64,000 nt of DNA from Candidatus Ventrousia excrementavium (GCA_018714845.1 DVMR01000033.1:1-64000), one strand, 5' to 3'. Shown: positions 44,782-54,352, counted from the stretch's first letter. Numbers and translations are program-made. The notes: generated from the letters alone by a model not told the origin.

Positions 44782-46773
44782 ATGAAACGCTTTACTGCAG
44801 AGACCTTTGCAAAATACCGACATCCGAGCAGCCCGCTTATTTCACCCGACGGCAGGCTGACGGCTTTTGTCCTGACCGAAACCGACCTTGAAAAAAACTG
44901 TTACCGCGCCGACATTTGGGTGCTGGAAAACGAGACCGGCACAGTCCGCCGCCTGACGGCGCAGGGCGATGCCTTTTCGTTTGCCTGGACGCCCGACGGC
45001 AGGATTGTCTTTGCCGCTCCGCGCGGCGACGAGGTGAGCCGCGCCAGAAAAGAGGGCCGGATGCTGACCCGGTACTTTGTCATCAGCCCGTGGGGCGGCG
45101 AAGCCGAGGCGCTGTGCACCCTGCCCATCGAGGGCGGCGCGCCCCACATTCTGCCCGACGGAAAATGGGTCGTGACGGGTAAGGTCGATTTAAACCGCCC
45201 TGACTTTGATGCTTTGCCGGAAAAGGAGCGCCAGAAAGCGCTCAAGGAATACCTGGACCCGTGCTGCCGTATTTTTGAGGAGGTGCCGTGGTGGTCCAAC
45301 GGCCGCGGCGACATCAGCGGAATCCGCACGGCTCTTTATCTGTGCGACCCGGCGGCCGGCACGGCGCAGAAGGTAACGTCCGAGCGCTTTAACGTGGCCA
45401 CGGTTGTCTGTGACTGCGGCCGCGTCATTTATACCGGCGAAGAGCTGCACGGTCTGCAGACGCGCAAAAGCGGCGTCTTCGTGCTCGACCCCGCGACCGG
45501 GCAGAGCCGCGCCCTCATCGAGCCGGGTACATATACGCTCCATTCGACCATGCTTTTTGACCACAACACTGTGTTTGAGCAGATGACGGACGACAGCGAC
45601 CATCCGTATGCAAACGGAAGCCTGTACGCCATTGACATCGACTCGGGAAAAATGCGCCGCCTGGGCGCGCCGGAAGACAGCCTGTTTGACGCCGTCAACA
45701 CGGACGCCTACATGGGGAGCGGCCGGAGCTTTAAGCCCGACGGTGGAAAGCTCTGGGTCACGGTCGGGGACGGCGACAACTGCCGTCTGCACACGATGGA
45801 TGCCGACGGACAGCTGTCGCCGCAGCTGACCGGTCCGGGCAGCGTCCAGTGCTTTGACGTGCGCGGCGGACAGGTCGTGATGGCCGCCATGCGCGGCAAC
45901 CAGCTCGCTGAGCTGTACAGCCTGGACCCGAACGGCGGAGAAAAGCAGCTGACCCATTTTAATGATTGGGTGCAGGAGCAGTACGCCGTTTCAACGCCCC
46001 AGCCCATCTCTTTTACCGACCCGGACGGATTTGGCATCCACGGCTGGGTCATGGAACCAGCAGGCTATGAGCCGGGCAAGAAATACCCCTGTATCCTCAA
46101 CATCCACGGCGGACCCCGCGGCGCCTACGGCACGGTGTTCTTCCACGAAATGCAGCTGTGGGCTTCGCGCGGGTACTTTGTCATTTTCTGCAATCCGCGC
46201 GGCAGCTCGGGCCGCGGCTTTGACTTTGTCGACCTGTACGGCAAATACGGCGATACGGACTACAAAAACCTCATGCAGTTTGCCGATGTGTGCCTGGAAA
46301 AAGTCCCGGATATCGACAAAGACAATCTGTGCGTGACGGGTGGCAGCTATGGCGGGTATATGGTCAACTGGATGATTGGCCACACCAGCCGCTTCCGCGC
46401 GGCCTGCGCCCAGCGCTCTATCTCAGACTGGATTGCCTATCAGGGTACATCTGACCTGGGCTCGTGGTTCAACCTCAAAGAGCACGGGGCGGACATTGAA
46501 CACAATATCGAGCTTTTGTGGGAAATCTCGCCCCTCAAGCACGCCAAAAACGCCCAAACGCCCACCCTTTTCATTCATGCGGACGAGGATTACCGGTGCT
46601 ACATGGTCCACGCCTACGAAATGTTTACCGCCCTGCGCCGCAACGGCGTCGACAGCCGCATCGTTTTGTTCAAGGGTGAAAACCACGGCCTTTCGCGCGG
46701 CGGAAAGCCGCAGGCCCGCGTGCGGCGCATGAACGAAATCATCGACTGGATGGACGCGCATCTTCAAAAATAG
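44782..46773 (+). CDS. S9-family oligopeptidase 1
   Basis: 663-residue serine peptidase of the prolyl oligopeptidase/acylaminoacyl-peptidase group. An N-terminal beta-propeller of about 400 residues (LISPDGRLTAFV and similar blades) gates a C-terminal alpha/beta hydrolase domain with the nucleophile in GGSYGGY (Ser522), the acid in HADEDYR and the histidine in GENHGLS. No signal peptide, so cytosolic. The ATG at 44782 is preferred because GGAGG abuts the ATG at 44776. First of three S9 genes in a row. Confidence 0.92.
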   Translation: MKRFTAETFAKYRHPSSPLISPDGRLTAFVLTETDLEKNCYRADIWVLENETGTVRRLTAQGDAFSFAWTPDGRIVFAAPRGDEVSRARKEGRMLTRYFVISPWGGEAEALCTLPIEGGAPHILPDGKWVVTGKVDLNRPDFDALPEKERQKALKEYLDPCCRIFEEVPWWSNGRGDISGIRTALYLCDPAAGTAQKVTSERFNVATVVCDCGRVIYTGEELHGLQTRKSGVFVLDPATGQSRALIEPGTYTLHSTMLFDHNTVFEQMTDDSDHPYANGSLYAIDIDSGKMRRLGAPEDSLFDAVNTDAYMGSGRSFKPDGGKLWVTVGDGDNCRLHTMDADGQLSPQLTGPGSVQCFDVRGGQVVMAAMRGNQLAELYSLDPNGGEKQLTHFNDWVQEQYAVSTPQPISFTDPDGFGIHGWVMEPAGYEPGKKYPCILNIHGGPRGAYGTVFFHEMQLWASRGYFVIFCNPRGSSGRGFDFVDLYGKYGDTDYKNLMQFADVCLEKVPDIDKDNLCVTGGSYGGYMVNWMIGHTSRFRAACAQRSISDWIAYQGTSDLGSWFNLKEHGADIEHNIELLWEISPLKHAKNAQTPTLFIHADEDYRCYMVHAYEMFTALRRNGVDSRIVLFKGENHGLSRGGKPQARVRRMNEIIDWMDAHLQK

Positions 46774-46780
46774 CTCATTG

Positions 46781-46806
46781 CCTGTCAGTTTTTGACAGGG
46801 GTTTTG
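46781..46806 (+). terminator. Short terminator after S9 peptidase 1
   Basis: CCTGTCA / TGACAGG stem and GGTTTT; followed by the next promoter. Confidence 0.6.
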
Positions 46807-46816
46807 GCTCATGCCC

Positions 46817-46845
46817 TTGACTTTTGTGCGGTATTGCATAATAAT
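46817..46845 (+). promoter_or_regulatory. Promoter of the second and third S9 genes
   Basis: TTGACT (46817-46822) and TAATAAT (46839-46845), nearly identical to the promoter 2.1 kb upstream, including the bases before the -35. Confidence 0.65.
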
Positions 46846-46909
46846 TAGAACTGGCTGAAATGTTTAAAAAGACATTGAAATAACGCCCGACCGGGCAAGG
46901 AGGAGCTTT

Positions 46910-48907
46910 ATGAAACACTTCACCCCTGAGACCTTTCTGGATTACCGCTTTCCCAGCAGTCCCCTGATTTCGCCTGATGGAAAGCTGACTGCCTTTGTGT
47001 TGCGGCAGGCTGATCTTGAAAAAAACAGCTACCCCGGCGACATTTGGGTGCTGGAAAACGAGACCGGCACTGTCCGCCGTCTGACGGCGCAGGGCGATGG
47101 ACTCGAGTTTGCCTGGACGCCGGACGGTAAGATCGTCTTTGCCGCTGCGCGCGGCAAGGCCGTTGAAAAAGCCAAAAAGGACGGCAGCGTCCTGACTCAG
47201 TACTTTGTCATTGACCCGTGCGGGGGCGAGGCCACCCCGCTGTGCACCCTGCCCGTCAGCAAAGGCAGCGCGCCCCGCGTTCTTCCTGACGGCCGCTGGC
47301 TGGTCACGGCAAAGGTCGACCTCAACCGTCCCGACTTTGCCTCGATGGATGAAAAGGCGCGCAAGGAGGCGCTCGAGGAATATGAGCACCCGCGCTACCG
47401 TGTGTTTGAAGAGCTGCCCTGGTGGTCCAACGGTCAGGGCGATGTCAGCCGCCGCCGCAGCGCCCTGTATGTATGCGACCCGGCCGCCGGCACAGCGCAG
47501 AAAATGACCGAGGACTACTTTAATGTCGGCGCTGTCGACGCCGCTTTCGGCCGCGTCGTCTACACGGGCACCAAGTTTGACGATATGATGCCCATTTACA
47601 ACGGGCTGTACGCCCTTGATACCGCAACCGGCGAGTGCCGTGTGCTGGTCGAGCCGGGGTCGTACCGCATCGGACAGCCCAAGCTGATTGATGAAAAGAC
47701 CGTGCTGGTCACCCTGAAGAGCAAGGACGCCCATTTGTACGCGCACGGCGATTTGTGGCTGGTCGATGCCGAGACCGGCGAAAAGACCCTTCTGACCGAA
47801 TACGACCGCAGCTTTGGCGGCAGCTCGGTCAACTCGGACGCGCGCCTCGGCGGCGGCCAGACCTTAAAGCTTGACGGCGACAAGCTGTATTATGTCACCG
47901 GCGAGGATGACGAGAGCTATCTGCGCTGGATTATGAAGGACGGCGCACGGTCTGAGCGCCTGACCCAGCCGGGCAGCGTCGACTGCTTTGACGCTAAGGA
48001 CGGCAAGGTCGTCATGGTCGCCATGCGCGGCGACCGCCTGCCCGAGCTGTACAGCCTGAGTGAAAGTGGCGAAGAGACGCAGCTGACCCATTTTAATGAC
48101 TGGGTCGTCGAAGATTATGCGGTTTCGACTCCCAAGCCGCTGCGCTTTACGGCGAGCGACGGCTTTGAAATTCACGGTTGGTTCATGGAGCCTGCCGGCT
48201 ATGAGCCGGGCAAAAAATACCCCGCTATTCTGCACATTCACGGCGGTCCGCGCACCGCGTTCGGTTCGGTTTTCCACAATGAGATGCAGCTGTGGGCATC
48301 GCAGGGTTATTTCGTCCTCTTCTGCAACCCGCGTGGCGGCGACGGCCGCGGCATGGCCTTTGCCGACCTGCTGGACAAATACGGCGACGTTGATTATAAA
48401 AACCTGATGGAATTCACCGACGAGTGCCTCAGGCAGATTCCCGATATCGACGTGCACAATGTCGGCGTGACGGGTGGCAGCTACGGCGGCTTTATGACCA
48501 ACTGGATCATCGGCCACACAGACCGCTTCAAGGCTGCGGTTTCGCAGCGCTCCATCGCCAACTGGATCACCTTTGAAGGTACGACCGACATTGGCTACCA
48601 TTTCAACATGAGCCAGCACGGCACCCTGACCGAGCTCAACGCCGAGCGTCTGTGGGAGCTTTCTCCCCTCAAGTACGCCTGCAACGCCAAGACCCCGACG
48701 CTGTTCATCCACTCTGACCAGGACTACCGCTGCTTTATGGTCGAGTGCCTGCAGATGTTCACGGCCCTGAAAATGCACGGCGTCGAAAGCCGCGTGGCCC
48801 TGTTCAAGGGCGAAAACCACGAGCTGTCGCGCTCGGGCAAGCCGCGTCCGCGCATCCGCCGTATGGAAGAGATTGTCGGCTGGATGAACGCCCACCTGAA
48901 AGGATGA
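46910..48907 (+). CDS. S9-family oligopeptidase 2
   Basis: 665 residues, the same length and architecture as the upstream gene, with long shared stretches (WVLENETGTVRRLTAQGD). Propeller to about 400, then the peptidase domain with Ser524 in GGSYGGF, HSDQDYR and GENHELS. AAGGAGG lies 7 bases before the ATG. A tandem duplication of gene 1 including its promoter is the likely origin. Cytosolic; probably removes dipeptides or acylated residues from short peptides, exact specificity unknown. Confidence 0.92.
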   Translation: MKHFTPETFLDYRFPSSPLISPDGKLTAFVLRQADLEKNSYPGDIWVLENETGTVRRLTAQGDGLEFAWTPDGKIVFAAARGKAVEKAKKDGSVLTQYFVIDPCGGEATPLCTLPVSKGSAPRVLPDGRWLVTAKVDLNRPDFASMDEKARKEALEEYEHPRYRVFEELPWWSNGQGDVSRRRSALYVCDPAAGTAQKMTEDYFNVGAVDAAFGRVVYTGTKFDDMMPIYNGLYALDTATGECRVLVEPGSYRIGQPKLIDEKTVLVTLKSKDAHLYAHGDLWLVDAETGEKTLLTEYDRSFGGSSVNSDARLGGGQTLKLDGDKLYYVTGEDDESYLRWIMKDGARSERLTQPGSVDCFDAKDGKVVMVAMRGDRLPELYSLSESGEETQLTHFNDWVVEDYAVSTPKPLRFTASDGFEIHGWFMEPAGYEPGKKYPAILHIHGGPRTAFGSVFHNEMQLWASQGYFVLFCNPRGGDGRGMAFADLLDKYGDVDYKNLMEFTDECLRQIPDIDVHNVGVTGGSYGGFMTNWIIGHTDRFKAAVSQRSIANWITFEGTTDIGYHFNMSQHGTLTELNAERLWELSPLKYACNAKTPTLFIHSDQDYRCFMVECLQMFTALKMHGVESRVALFKGENHELSRSGKPRPRIRRMEEIVGWMNAHLKG

Positions 48908-48913
48908 GCTGGT

Positions 48914-50869
48914 ATGAGTAAAAAAATTGAGATTCGCGATTTTTACGATTTTACATTCCTGTCCAATATCTCGTTCTCGCCTGACGGCAAGAGCGCTGTG
49001 TTCTTCACCCACCAGCCGGATGAAAAGAAAAACGCCTATAAGACCCGTCTGTGGCTGCTCGATGTCGATTCAGGCAAGATCAAGCCCATGACAGCTGGCT
49101 GCCAGGGCGGCAAGCTGGTGTGGCTGGACAATGAAAACGTCCTGTTCTCGTCAGTCACGCGCGACAAGGTCGAAAAGGGTCACACCCGCTTTTACCGACT
49201 GCCCATCACGGGGGGCGAAGCCACGCTGGCCTTTGACATTCCCGAGCGCGTTGACGACATCCGCATGATCGACCGCACCCGGTACCTGGTTCTGTGTAAG
49301 ACTGACCTGGCTCCGGACACCGAGACCCGCGAATTCCACGCCAAAAAGGGCGTTGACTACGAGATTTTTGACGAGCTGCCCTTCTGGGCCAACGGAAAGG
49401 GCGTTGTCAACAAGCAGCGCCGCGCGGCCAAGATTTTTGACAGCGCGTCCGGCGAGTTGACGGCCGTTACAGTTCCTGAGTTTGACGTGGCGGCGGCCCG
49501 CCTCAGCCCGGGCCGCGACAAGGTGCTGTACAGCGGTTGCGTGCCCATCGACGGACCCAAGCGCCGTCAGGGCGGGCTGTGGCTTTACGACATCACCACC
49601 CGCGAGACCCGTACCCTGGTGCCCCAGGGCGACATGGGGGTTGGCAACATCTGCTTTATGTCGGGCCGCGTGTTCTTCACCGGTCAGAAAAACGAGTTCC
49701 CCGGCAAGAATCCCGGCTATTATACCGTTGACCTGCAGAGCGGCGAAGTGACCGAGCTGCCCTTCCCTGACGCTGAGGTCGGCGGCGGTGTGGGCACCGA
49801 CAGTTCTTACGGCGGAGGCCGCACGCTGAAGTATTCGGTCGGTCGCATCTACATGCTGCGCACGCTTCACGGCGACAACCGCCTGGTCTCTGTGGCTGCC
49901 GATGGCAGCACCGAAGTCCACATGGCGCACGAGGGCTCAGTTTCGTGCTTTGACGTCTTTGGGCGCACAGTTTTGTTCATCGGTATGCGCGACATGCGCC
50001 TGCCCGAGCTTTATTCGCTTGACCTTGACACCGGCGAGCAAAAGCGTCTGAGCGGCTTTAACGAAGAGTTCTTCCAGACCCATGAGATTGTCAAACCCGA
50101 GACCTTCACCTTTAAAAACAGCGACGGCTGGGAGCTGGACGGCTATGTCCTGAAGCCCGCCGGGTATCAGCCGGGTAAAAAATATCCTGGCGTACTCGAA
50201 ATTCACGGCGGCCCCAAGGCTGTTTTCGGTACGGTCTATCATCACGAGATGCAGATTCTGGCCGCGCGCGGATACTTCGTCTTTTACACCAATCCGCGCG
50301 GCAGCGACGGCCGCGGCGAAGAGTTTGCCAATATCACCGGTAAACTGGGGACCATCGATTATCAGGACCTGATGGAGCTGACCGACGAGGTCGTGCGCCG
50401 CTACCCTGATCTGGACGAAAACCGCATGGCCTGCTGCGGCGGCAGCTACGGCGGGTTCATGGTCAACTGGATGATCGGCCACACAGACCGCTTTAAAGCA
50501 GCCTGCGCCCAGCGTTCGATTTCGAACTACATGTCCAAGTGCCTGACCACGGACATCGGGTATTATCACAACCTGGCTCAGATGGGCACCGACCCGTGGA
50601 AGGGCTTTGACGCCATGTGGGAATCATCGCCCCTCAAGTGCGCGCACAAGGCCAAGACACCCACTCTGTTCATTCAGTCGGACGAGGACTACCGCTGCTG
50701 GCTGAGCGAGCCGCTGCAGATGTTCACAGCGCTGCGCCGGCACGGCGTTGACAGTCGTATAGCCCTCTTTAAGGGCGAAAACCACGAGCTTTCGCGCTCG
50801 GGCAAGCCTAAAAATCGCATGAGCCGTCTGGAAGAGATCGCTGGATGGTTTGACAAGCATCTGAAATAA
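48914..50869 (+). CDS. S9-family oligopeptidase 3
   Basis: 651 residues, same fold but more diverged from the other two. The propeller begins with FTFLSNISFSPDGKSAVFF, and the catalytic domain has Ser511 in CCGGSYGGF, QSDEDYR and GENHELSRSG. It starts 6 bases after the stop of gene 2 (AAGGATGAGCTGGT upstream) and must be co-transcribed with it. No signal peptide. A strong terminator follows, ending the peptidase cluster. Confidence 0.92.
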   Translation: MSKKIEIRDFYDFTFLSNISFSPDGKSAVFFTHQPDEKKNAYKTRLWLLDVDSGKIKPMTAGCQGGKLVWLDNENVLFSSVTRDKVEKGHTRFYRLPITGGEATLAFDIPERVDDIRMIDRTRYLVLCKTDLAPDTETREFHAKKGVDYEIFDELPFWANGKGVVNKQRRAAKIFDSASGELTAVTVPEFDVAAARLSPGRDKVLYSGCVPIDGPKRRQGGLWLYDITTRETRTLVPQGDMGVGNICFMSGRVFFTGQKNEFPGKNPGYYTVDLQSGEVTELPFPDAEVGGGVGTDSSYGGGRTLKYSVGRIYMLRTLHGDNRLVSVAADGSTEVHMAHEGSVSCFDVFGRTVLFIGMRDMRLPELYSLDLDTGEQKRLSGFNEEFFQTHEIVKPETFTFKNSDGWELDGYVLKPAGYQPGKKYPGVLEIHGGPKAVFGTVYHHEMQILAARGYFVFYTNPRGSDGRGEEFANITGKLGTIDYQDLMELTDEVVRRYPDLDENRMACCGGSYGGFMVNWMIGHTDRFKAACAQRSISNYMSKCLTTDIGYYHNLAQMGTDPWKGFDAMWESSPLKCAHKAKTPTLFIQSDEDYRCWLSEPLQMFTALRRHGVDSRIALFKGENHELSRSGKPKNRMSRLEEIAGWFDKHLK

Positions 50870-50876
50870 TAGCGGC

Positions 50877-50911
50877 GCCCCCGGAGAATAATTTCTCCGG
50901 GGGCTTTTTTA
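50877..50911 (+). terminator. Terminator of the S9 peptidase operon
   Basis: GCCCCCGGAGA / TCTCCGGGGGC perfect stem with six T. Confidence 0.93.
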
Positions 50912-50975
50912 TTACAGCTGGAAATCCGCCGGCCCGTGTGTTATACTGTTTTTATCTGATCGAGGGAGGCCAGTC

Positions 50976-51812
50976 ATGAAAAAAAAGAAAAGAGAAAAGA
51001 CCGCCCCCGGGTTTGGCCAAAAGCTGCTTGAGCAGGCCCGACGCGATAAAAAGGCCTTTGCCATTTACTTTATCCTGCGCCTGATTGTGCTGGCTTCAGC
51101 CGTCTTGGCGTTTATCCGCGGTGATTACGAAAGCCTGTTTTTCTGCGTGCTGACGCTGGTGCTGTTTTTGCTGCCCAGTCTCATCGAGCTCAGCCTGCGC
51201 ATCGACCTGCCGACAACGCTTGAAATCATCATATTTTTATTCATCTTCGCGGCCGAGATTCTGGGCGAGCTGCAGGCGTATTATGTACGCTTTGCGTTCT
51301 GGGACACCATGCTGCACGTCGTCAACGGCTTTTTGTGCGCGGCCATCGGCTTTTCCCTGATCGATATCATGAACCGCAGCGAGCGCTTTTCGCTCAAGCT
51401 GTCACCGCTGTATGTCGCTGTCGCGGCTTTTTGCTTTTCAATGACCATCGGCGTGCTGTGGGAATTTTTTGAGTTTGGCATGGACACCTTTTTCCACACT
51501 GACATGCAAAAGGATTTTGTCGTCCATCACATCTCGTCGGTCTCGCTGGACGCCACAAAGTCCAACCACCCGGTCATTATCGACAACATCACAGATGTTG
51601 TGGTCAACGGCGAGAGCCTCGGTCTGGGCGGATATCTGGACATCGGCCTGATTGACACCATGAAGGACCTGCTTGTCAACTTCGTCGGTGCCGTTGTGTT
51701 TTCGGTGATTGGCTTTTTCCACGTCCGCTCGCGCGGCCGCGGCCGGGTCGCCAGTCAGTTTATTCCCCGCGTCGAGACTGAGCCGCAGAACAGCGAGGCG
51801 GATAAGCAGTGA
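50976..51812 (+). CDS. DUF2238/YjdF-like membrane protein
   Basis: 278 residues, lysine-rich cytosolic N-terminus, then five or more hydrophobic segments. FWDTMLHVVNGFLCAAIGFSL and GVLWEFFEFGMD are conserved in the YjdF/DUF2238 membrane family; the paired His, Glu and Asp may bind a metal. A long polar loop at about 180-215 carries DITDVVVNG-like sequence. Role unknown. GGGAGG precedes the ATG. The next gene starts at the overlapping stop. Confidence 0.78.
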   Translation: MKKKKREKTAPGFGQKLLEQARRDKKAFAIYFILRLIVLASAVLAFIRGDYESLFFCVLTLVLFLLPSLIELSLRIDLPTTLEIIIFLFIFAAEILGELQAYYVRFAFWDTMLHVVNGFLCAAIGFSLIDIMNRSERFSLKLSPLYVAVAAFCFSMTIGVLWEFFEFGMDTFFHTDMQKDFVVHHISSVSLDATKSNHPVIIDNITDVVVNGESLGLGGYLDIGLIDTMKDLLVNFVGAVVFSVIGFFHVRSRGRGRVASQFIPRVETEPQNSEADKQ

Positions 51813-52606
51813 ACGGGTCCTGCCGCGAGATGGAAAACGTGCCCCTGGACAGCTGGTTTACCATCGAGCGTATGGATGATGACACCGCGGTCATCAGCGA
51901 ATACCGCCACTGGGAAGAAACGCACTGCTATCTGCTCAGCGGCACTGAACGCTGCCTGCTCATTGACACCGGACTTGGAATCTGCGATATTTCCCGGGTG
52001 ATTGACCGGCTGACAGATAAGCCGGTGACTGCTGTAGCCACGCACATTCATTGGGACCATATCGGCGGACATCGCCACTATCCGGATTTTTATGCCCACG
52101 AGGCTGAGCTGGACTGGCTGCGCGGCGGGTTCCCGCAGCCCATTGAGGCGATTCGAGGCTATGTGGCCGACCGCTGTGACCTGCCCGCAGGCTTTGACCT
52201 GAGCACCTATGAGTTTTTTCAGGGGACCCCGTCAAGAGTGCTGCGCGGCGGAGAAGTCATTGACCTGGGCGGCAGACAGGTGCATGTGCTGCATACGCCC
52301 GGACATGCGCCGGGACACATGTGCTTTTGGGAAGCAGAGCGGGGCTGGCTCTACACAGGCGATCTGGTTTATCAGGGCGTTCTGACGGCCTGGTTTCCGT
52401 CGACCGACCCGGCAGCCTATCTGCACTCGCTCGAAACGGTCGCGCAGCTGCCTGTGCAAAGGCTGCTTCCCGCGCATCACGCTTTGGATGTGCAGCCGAA
52501 ACTGCTCCTGCGCGTGCGGGATGCCTTTCGGCATTTGAAATCCGAGGGAAAGCTTTGTCACGGAAGCGGGACCTTTGACTATGGCGATTTTTCCATTTGG
52601 CTGTAA
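51809..52606 (+). CDS. Metallo-beta-lactamase-fold hydrolase
   Basis: 265 residues. The metal site THIHWDHIGG gives His79, His81, Asp83 and His84; further ligands are the His in HTPGHAPGHM and Asp in YTGDLVYQG, and a late His in LPAHHALD. This is the full set for a binuclear hydrolase of the glyoxalase II/lactonase type. The GTG at 51809 overlaps the upstream stop; an ATG at 51830 is an alternative with a poorer site. Substrate unknown. Confidence 0.87.
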   Translation: MNGSCREMENVPLDSWFTIERMDDDTAVISEYRHWEETHCYLLSGTERCLLIDTGLGICDISRVIDRLTDKPVTAVATHIHWDHIGGHRHYPDFYAHEAELDWLRGGFPQPIEAIRGYVADRCDLPAGFDLSTYEFFQGTPSRVLRGGEVIDLGGRQVHVLHTPGHAPGHMCFWEAERGWLYTGDLVYQGVLTAWFPSTDPAAYLHSLETVAQLPVQRLLPAHHALDVQPKLLLRVRDAFRHLKSEGKLCHGSGTFDYGDFSIWL

Positions 52607-52640
52607 AAAGGGCCGGACAATCAGAGCAGCCGGCAATATA

Positions 52641-52672
52641 AAAGGGCGACAGCATATTGCTGTCGCCTTTTT
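52641..52672. terminator. Bidirectional terminator
   Basis: GGCGACAGCA / TGCTGTCGCC stem with flanking AAAG and CTTTTT between convergent genes. Confidence 0.88.
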
Positions 52673-52684
52673 GTACAGAGCATT

Positions 52685-53452
52685 TTATTGATTCTGCTGC
52701 GCTACAAAATCCGCGCTGCGCGCGGTCAGCTCGACCCAGGCAGGGCGAAATCCGCTTTTGATGGCGCTGCGGACCGACCCGAGATTTGACCATGCCGCAC
52801 AGTAAAACGGCACCTTACCGCGCTTGAAAATTTCGACCGCCAGACCGCTTATCAGGGCTGAGGCAATGCCCCGCCGTCGGTAAGCTGGCAAAACGTCAAT
52901 GCCAATCTGCCACATTTCATCGCAGTCGGCCGAACAGCCGGCAAGCCCGACAAGGGTGTTGCCATCATAGGCGCCCAGCCCGAGTACGTCAAGCGCACGC
53001 CGCTTTTCACACAGCGCGTTGCTCCACTGCGGCAGGTACAGACCGCCAAAGTCAGTCTGCGTCAAAAGCCGCAGTGCAAAATCACAGGGCAAAGGGCGCA
53101 CAAGGCCGCAGTCAGGAAGAAAATATTCAGCCATGTAGCAGACGCGCAGGCCGAACGCCTGCAGGGCGTCATTGAGCACATGGAGGTTTGGCGTCTCAAA
53201 ACAGTGTTCAGTCGGATAACGGTCAATATACTGGCGCACGACTGCATCCAGCCCAGGCCGCACGGCCGCGACAATATTGGCGCCGTACGAAACAAGGTGA
53301 CAGTCAAAGGGCAGCTCCAGATACCGGCGCGCAGCGGCGCTTGTCCGTGAATGAACGACCACATTGTCCGGCCGCAGAAAGTCGCCGGGCTGGCAGCCAA
53401 CGTCGACGGCGGACTGCCGCAGAGCGATCTGCCAGATCTCGTTGTTTGTCAT
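52685..53452 (-). CDS. GNAT-family N-acetyltransferase
   Basis: 255 residues. The C-terminal half holds the GNAT fold: GNTLVGLAGCSAD strand pair, IGIDVLPAYRRRGIASAL with the R-R-x-G-I/G-x-A acetyl-CoA loop (about 183-199), and AAWSNLGSVRSAIKSGF. The N-terminal 120 residues are an extra domain. Substrate unknown. It starts 6 bases after the repressor gene stop, so the two are co-transcribed. Confidence 0.83.
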   Translation of the reverse strand: MTNNEIWQIALRQSAVDVGCQPGDFLRPDNVVVHSRTSAAARRYLELPFDCHLVSYGANIVAAVRPGLDAVVRQYIDRYPTEHCFETPNLHVLNDALQAFGLRVCYMAEYFLPDCGLVRPLPCDFALRLLTQTDFGGLYLPQWSNALCEKRRALDVLGLGAYDGNTLVGLAGCSADCDEMWQIGIDVLPAYRRRGIASALISGLAVEIFKRGKVPFYCAAWSNLGSVRSAIKSGFRPAWVELTARSADFVAQQNQ

Positions 53453-53458
53453 GCCGCC

Positions 53459-54223
53459 TTATTCGTCAGCCGGGTCTTTGCCAGAGCGTTTGCGCTGCTG
53501 ATCATGCTTCCAGGCCAGGCGAGCCTGCTCTTCGTCCATCGGCGTGACTCCCCCGCCCCGCGCTGCGGCAGGCCGGCCGACAAAGCGGCGCCAGTCGCCG
53601 CCAGCGCGGTCCGCCTCGTGCTGGACAGGACTTAAAAAGCAAACGCCCTGCCCCACAATGCGGACGCGGTCCAGCTCGGCCCAGGAAAACACCCGGTCCA
53701 GAACCAGCGGATTTTCCGCCCGAAGCGTCAAACGGTCGGGCATACGGTAAACCCTTTTGAGCGCCATCTGGCCGTCAATGAGTACAGCAGCAATTTCACC
53801 GTTGTTGACATCCCTGCAGGAACGGATATAGACGATATCGCCGTCAAAAATGCGGGCGTTAATCATGTCATGACCACGATGCCGAATGGCAAAGTCAGTC
53901 CGCAGAAAAGGTGGCGAAGGGATATAATCTTCAATGTTCTGCTCGTCCAGCAGCGGAACATCGCCTGAAATGTCTTTGAGAAGCGGAATGTGCCCAACCG
54001 GAGGATAGGACGGGCCGTCCTCCTCCTTCCACCCCATCAGCCAGGCCGGCGTCGTGTGCAGCAGCCGGGCCAGCGGTTCGAGCGCTGTGCTGGGCAGCTT
54101 TTCAATCTCTCCCTTTTCATAGCGATACATGGTGGCAACCGAAACGCCCAGCTTATCGGCCGTCTCAGGAACAGTCATCCCCAGCTGCAGCCGGCGCTTT
54201 TTGATGCGTTCACCTGTTGTCAT
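53459..54223 (-). CDS. XRE-S24 phage-type repressor lacking the catalytic serine
   Basis: 254 residues. An N-terminal helix-turn-helix (GMTVPETADKLGVSVATMYRYEKG, about 15-38) is joined to an S24/LexA-CI-like domain. In self-cleaving relatives the nucleophile lies in GDSM; here the matching place reads GHDM (about 117-120), so Ser is replaced by Asp, while the general-base Lys in MALKRVY is kept. It is thus predicted not to cleave itself. A C-terminal tail of about 45 residues, rich in Arg and Ala, is extra. Its promoter overlaps a palindrome and faces a small ORF. Confidence 0.87.
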   Translation of the reverse strand: MTTGERIKKRRLQLGMTVPETADKLGVSVATMYRYEKGEIEKLPSTALEPLARLLHTTPAWLMGWKEEDGPSYPPVGHIPLLKDISGDVPLLDEQNIEDYIPSPPFLRTDFAIRHRGHDMINARIFDGDIVYIRSCRDVNNGEIAAVLIDGQMALKRVYRMPDRLTLRAENPLVLDRVFSWAELDRVRIVGQGVCFLSPVQHEADRAGGDWRRFVGRPAAARGGGVTPMDEEQARLAWKHDQQRKRSGKDPADE

Positions 54224-54245
54224 GGCACAAGCCCCCTTTGTCCCT

Positions 54246-54274
54246 ATTTTATCACGAATATTTCAAAAGCGCAA
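54246..54274 (-). promoter_or_regulatory. Promoter of the repressor gene
   Basis: Minus strand TTGCGC (54274-54269), 17 bases, TAAAAT (54251-54246). The perfect 12-base palindrome GCAAATATTTGC (54271-54282) overlaps the -35. Confidence 0.6.
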
Positions 54275-54304
54275 ATATTTGCTGATAATTTAAAGATAAA
54301 AAAT

Positions 54305-54343
54305 CGATAATGCTAGAAATTACTTGACGAAAACCGATAATGC
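54305..54343. promoter_or_regulatory. Operator-like repeated sites
   Basis: CGATAATGC occurs at 54305-54313 and again at 54335-54343, exactly 30 bases apart; a related TGATAAT is at 54283-54289. The second copy lies inside the spacer of the rightward promoter. Three helical turns between copies would put two repressor dimers on one face. Confidence 0.55.
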
Positions 54344-54352
54344 AATTAAAAT
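54324..54352 (+). promoter_or_regulatory. Rightward promoter facing the repressor
   Basis: TTGACG (54324-54329), 17 bases, TAAAAT (54347-54352), 37 bases before the ATG of the small ORF. Confidence 0.7.
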
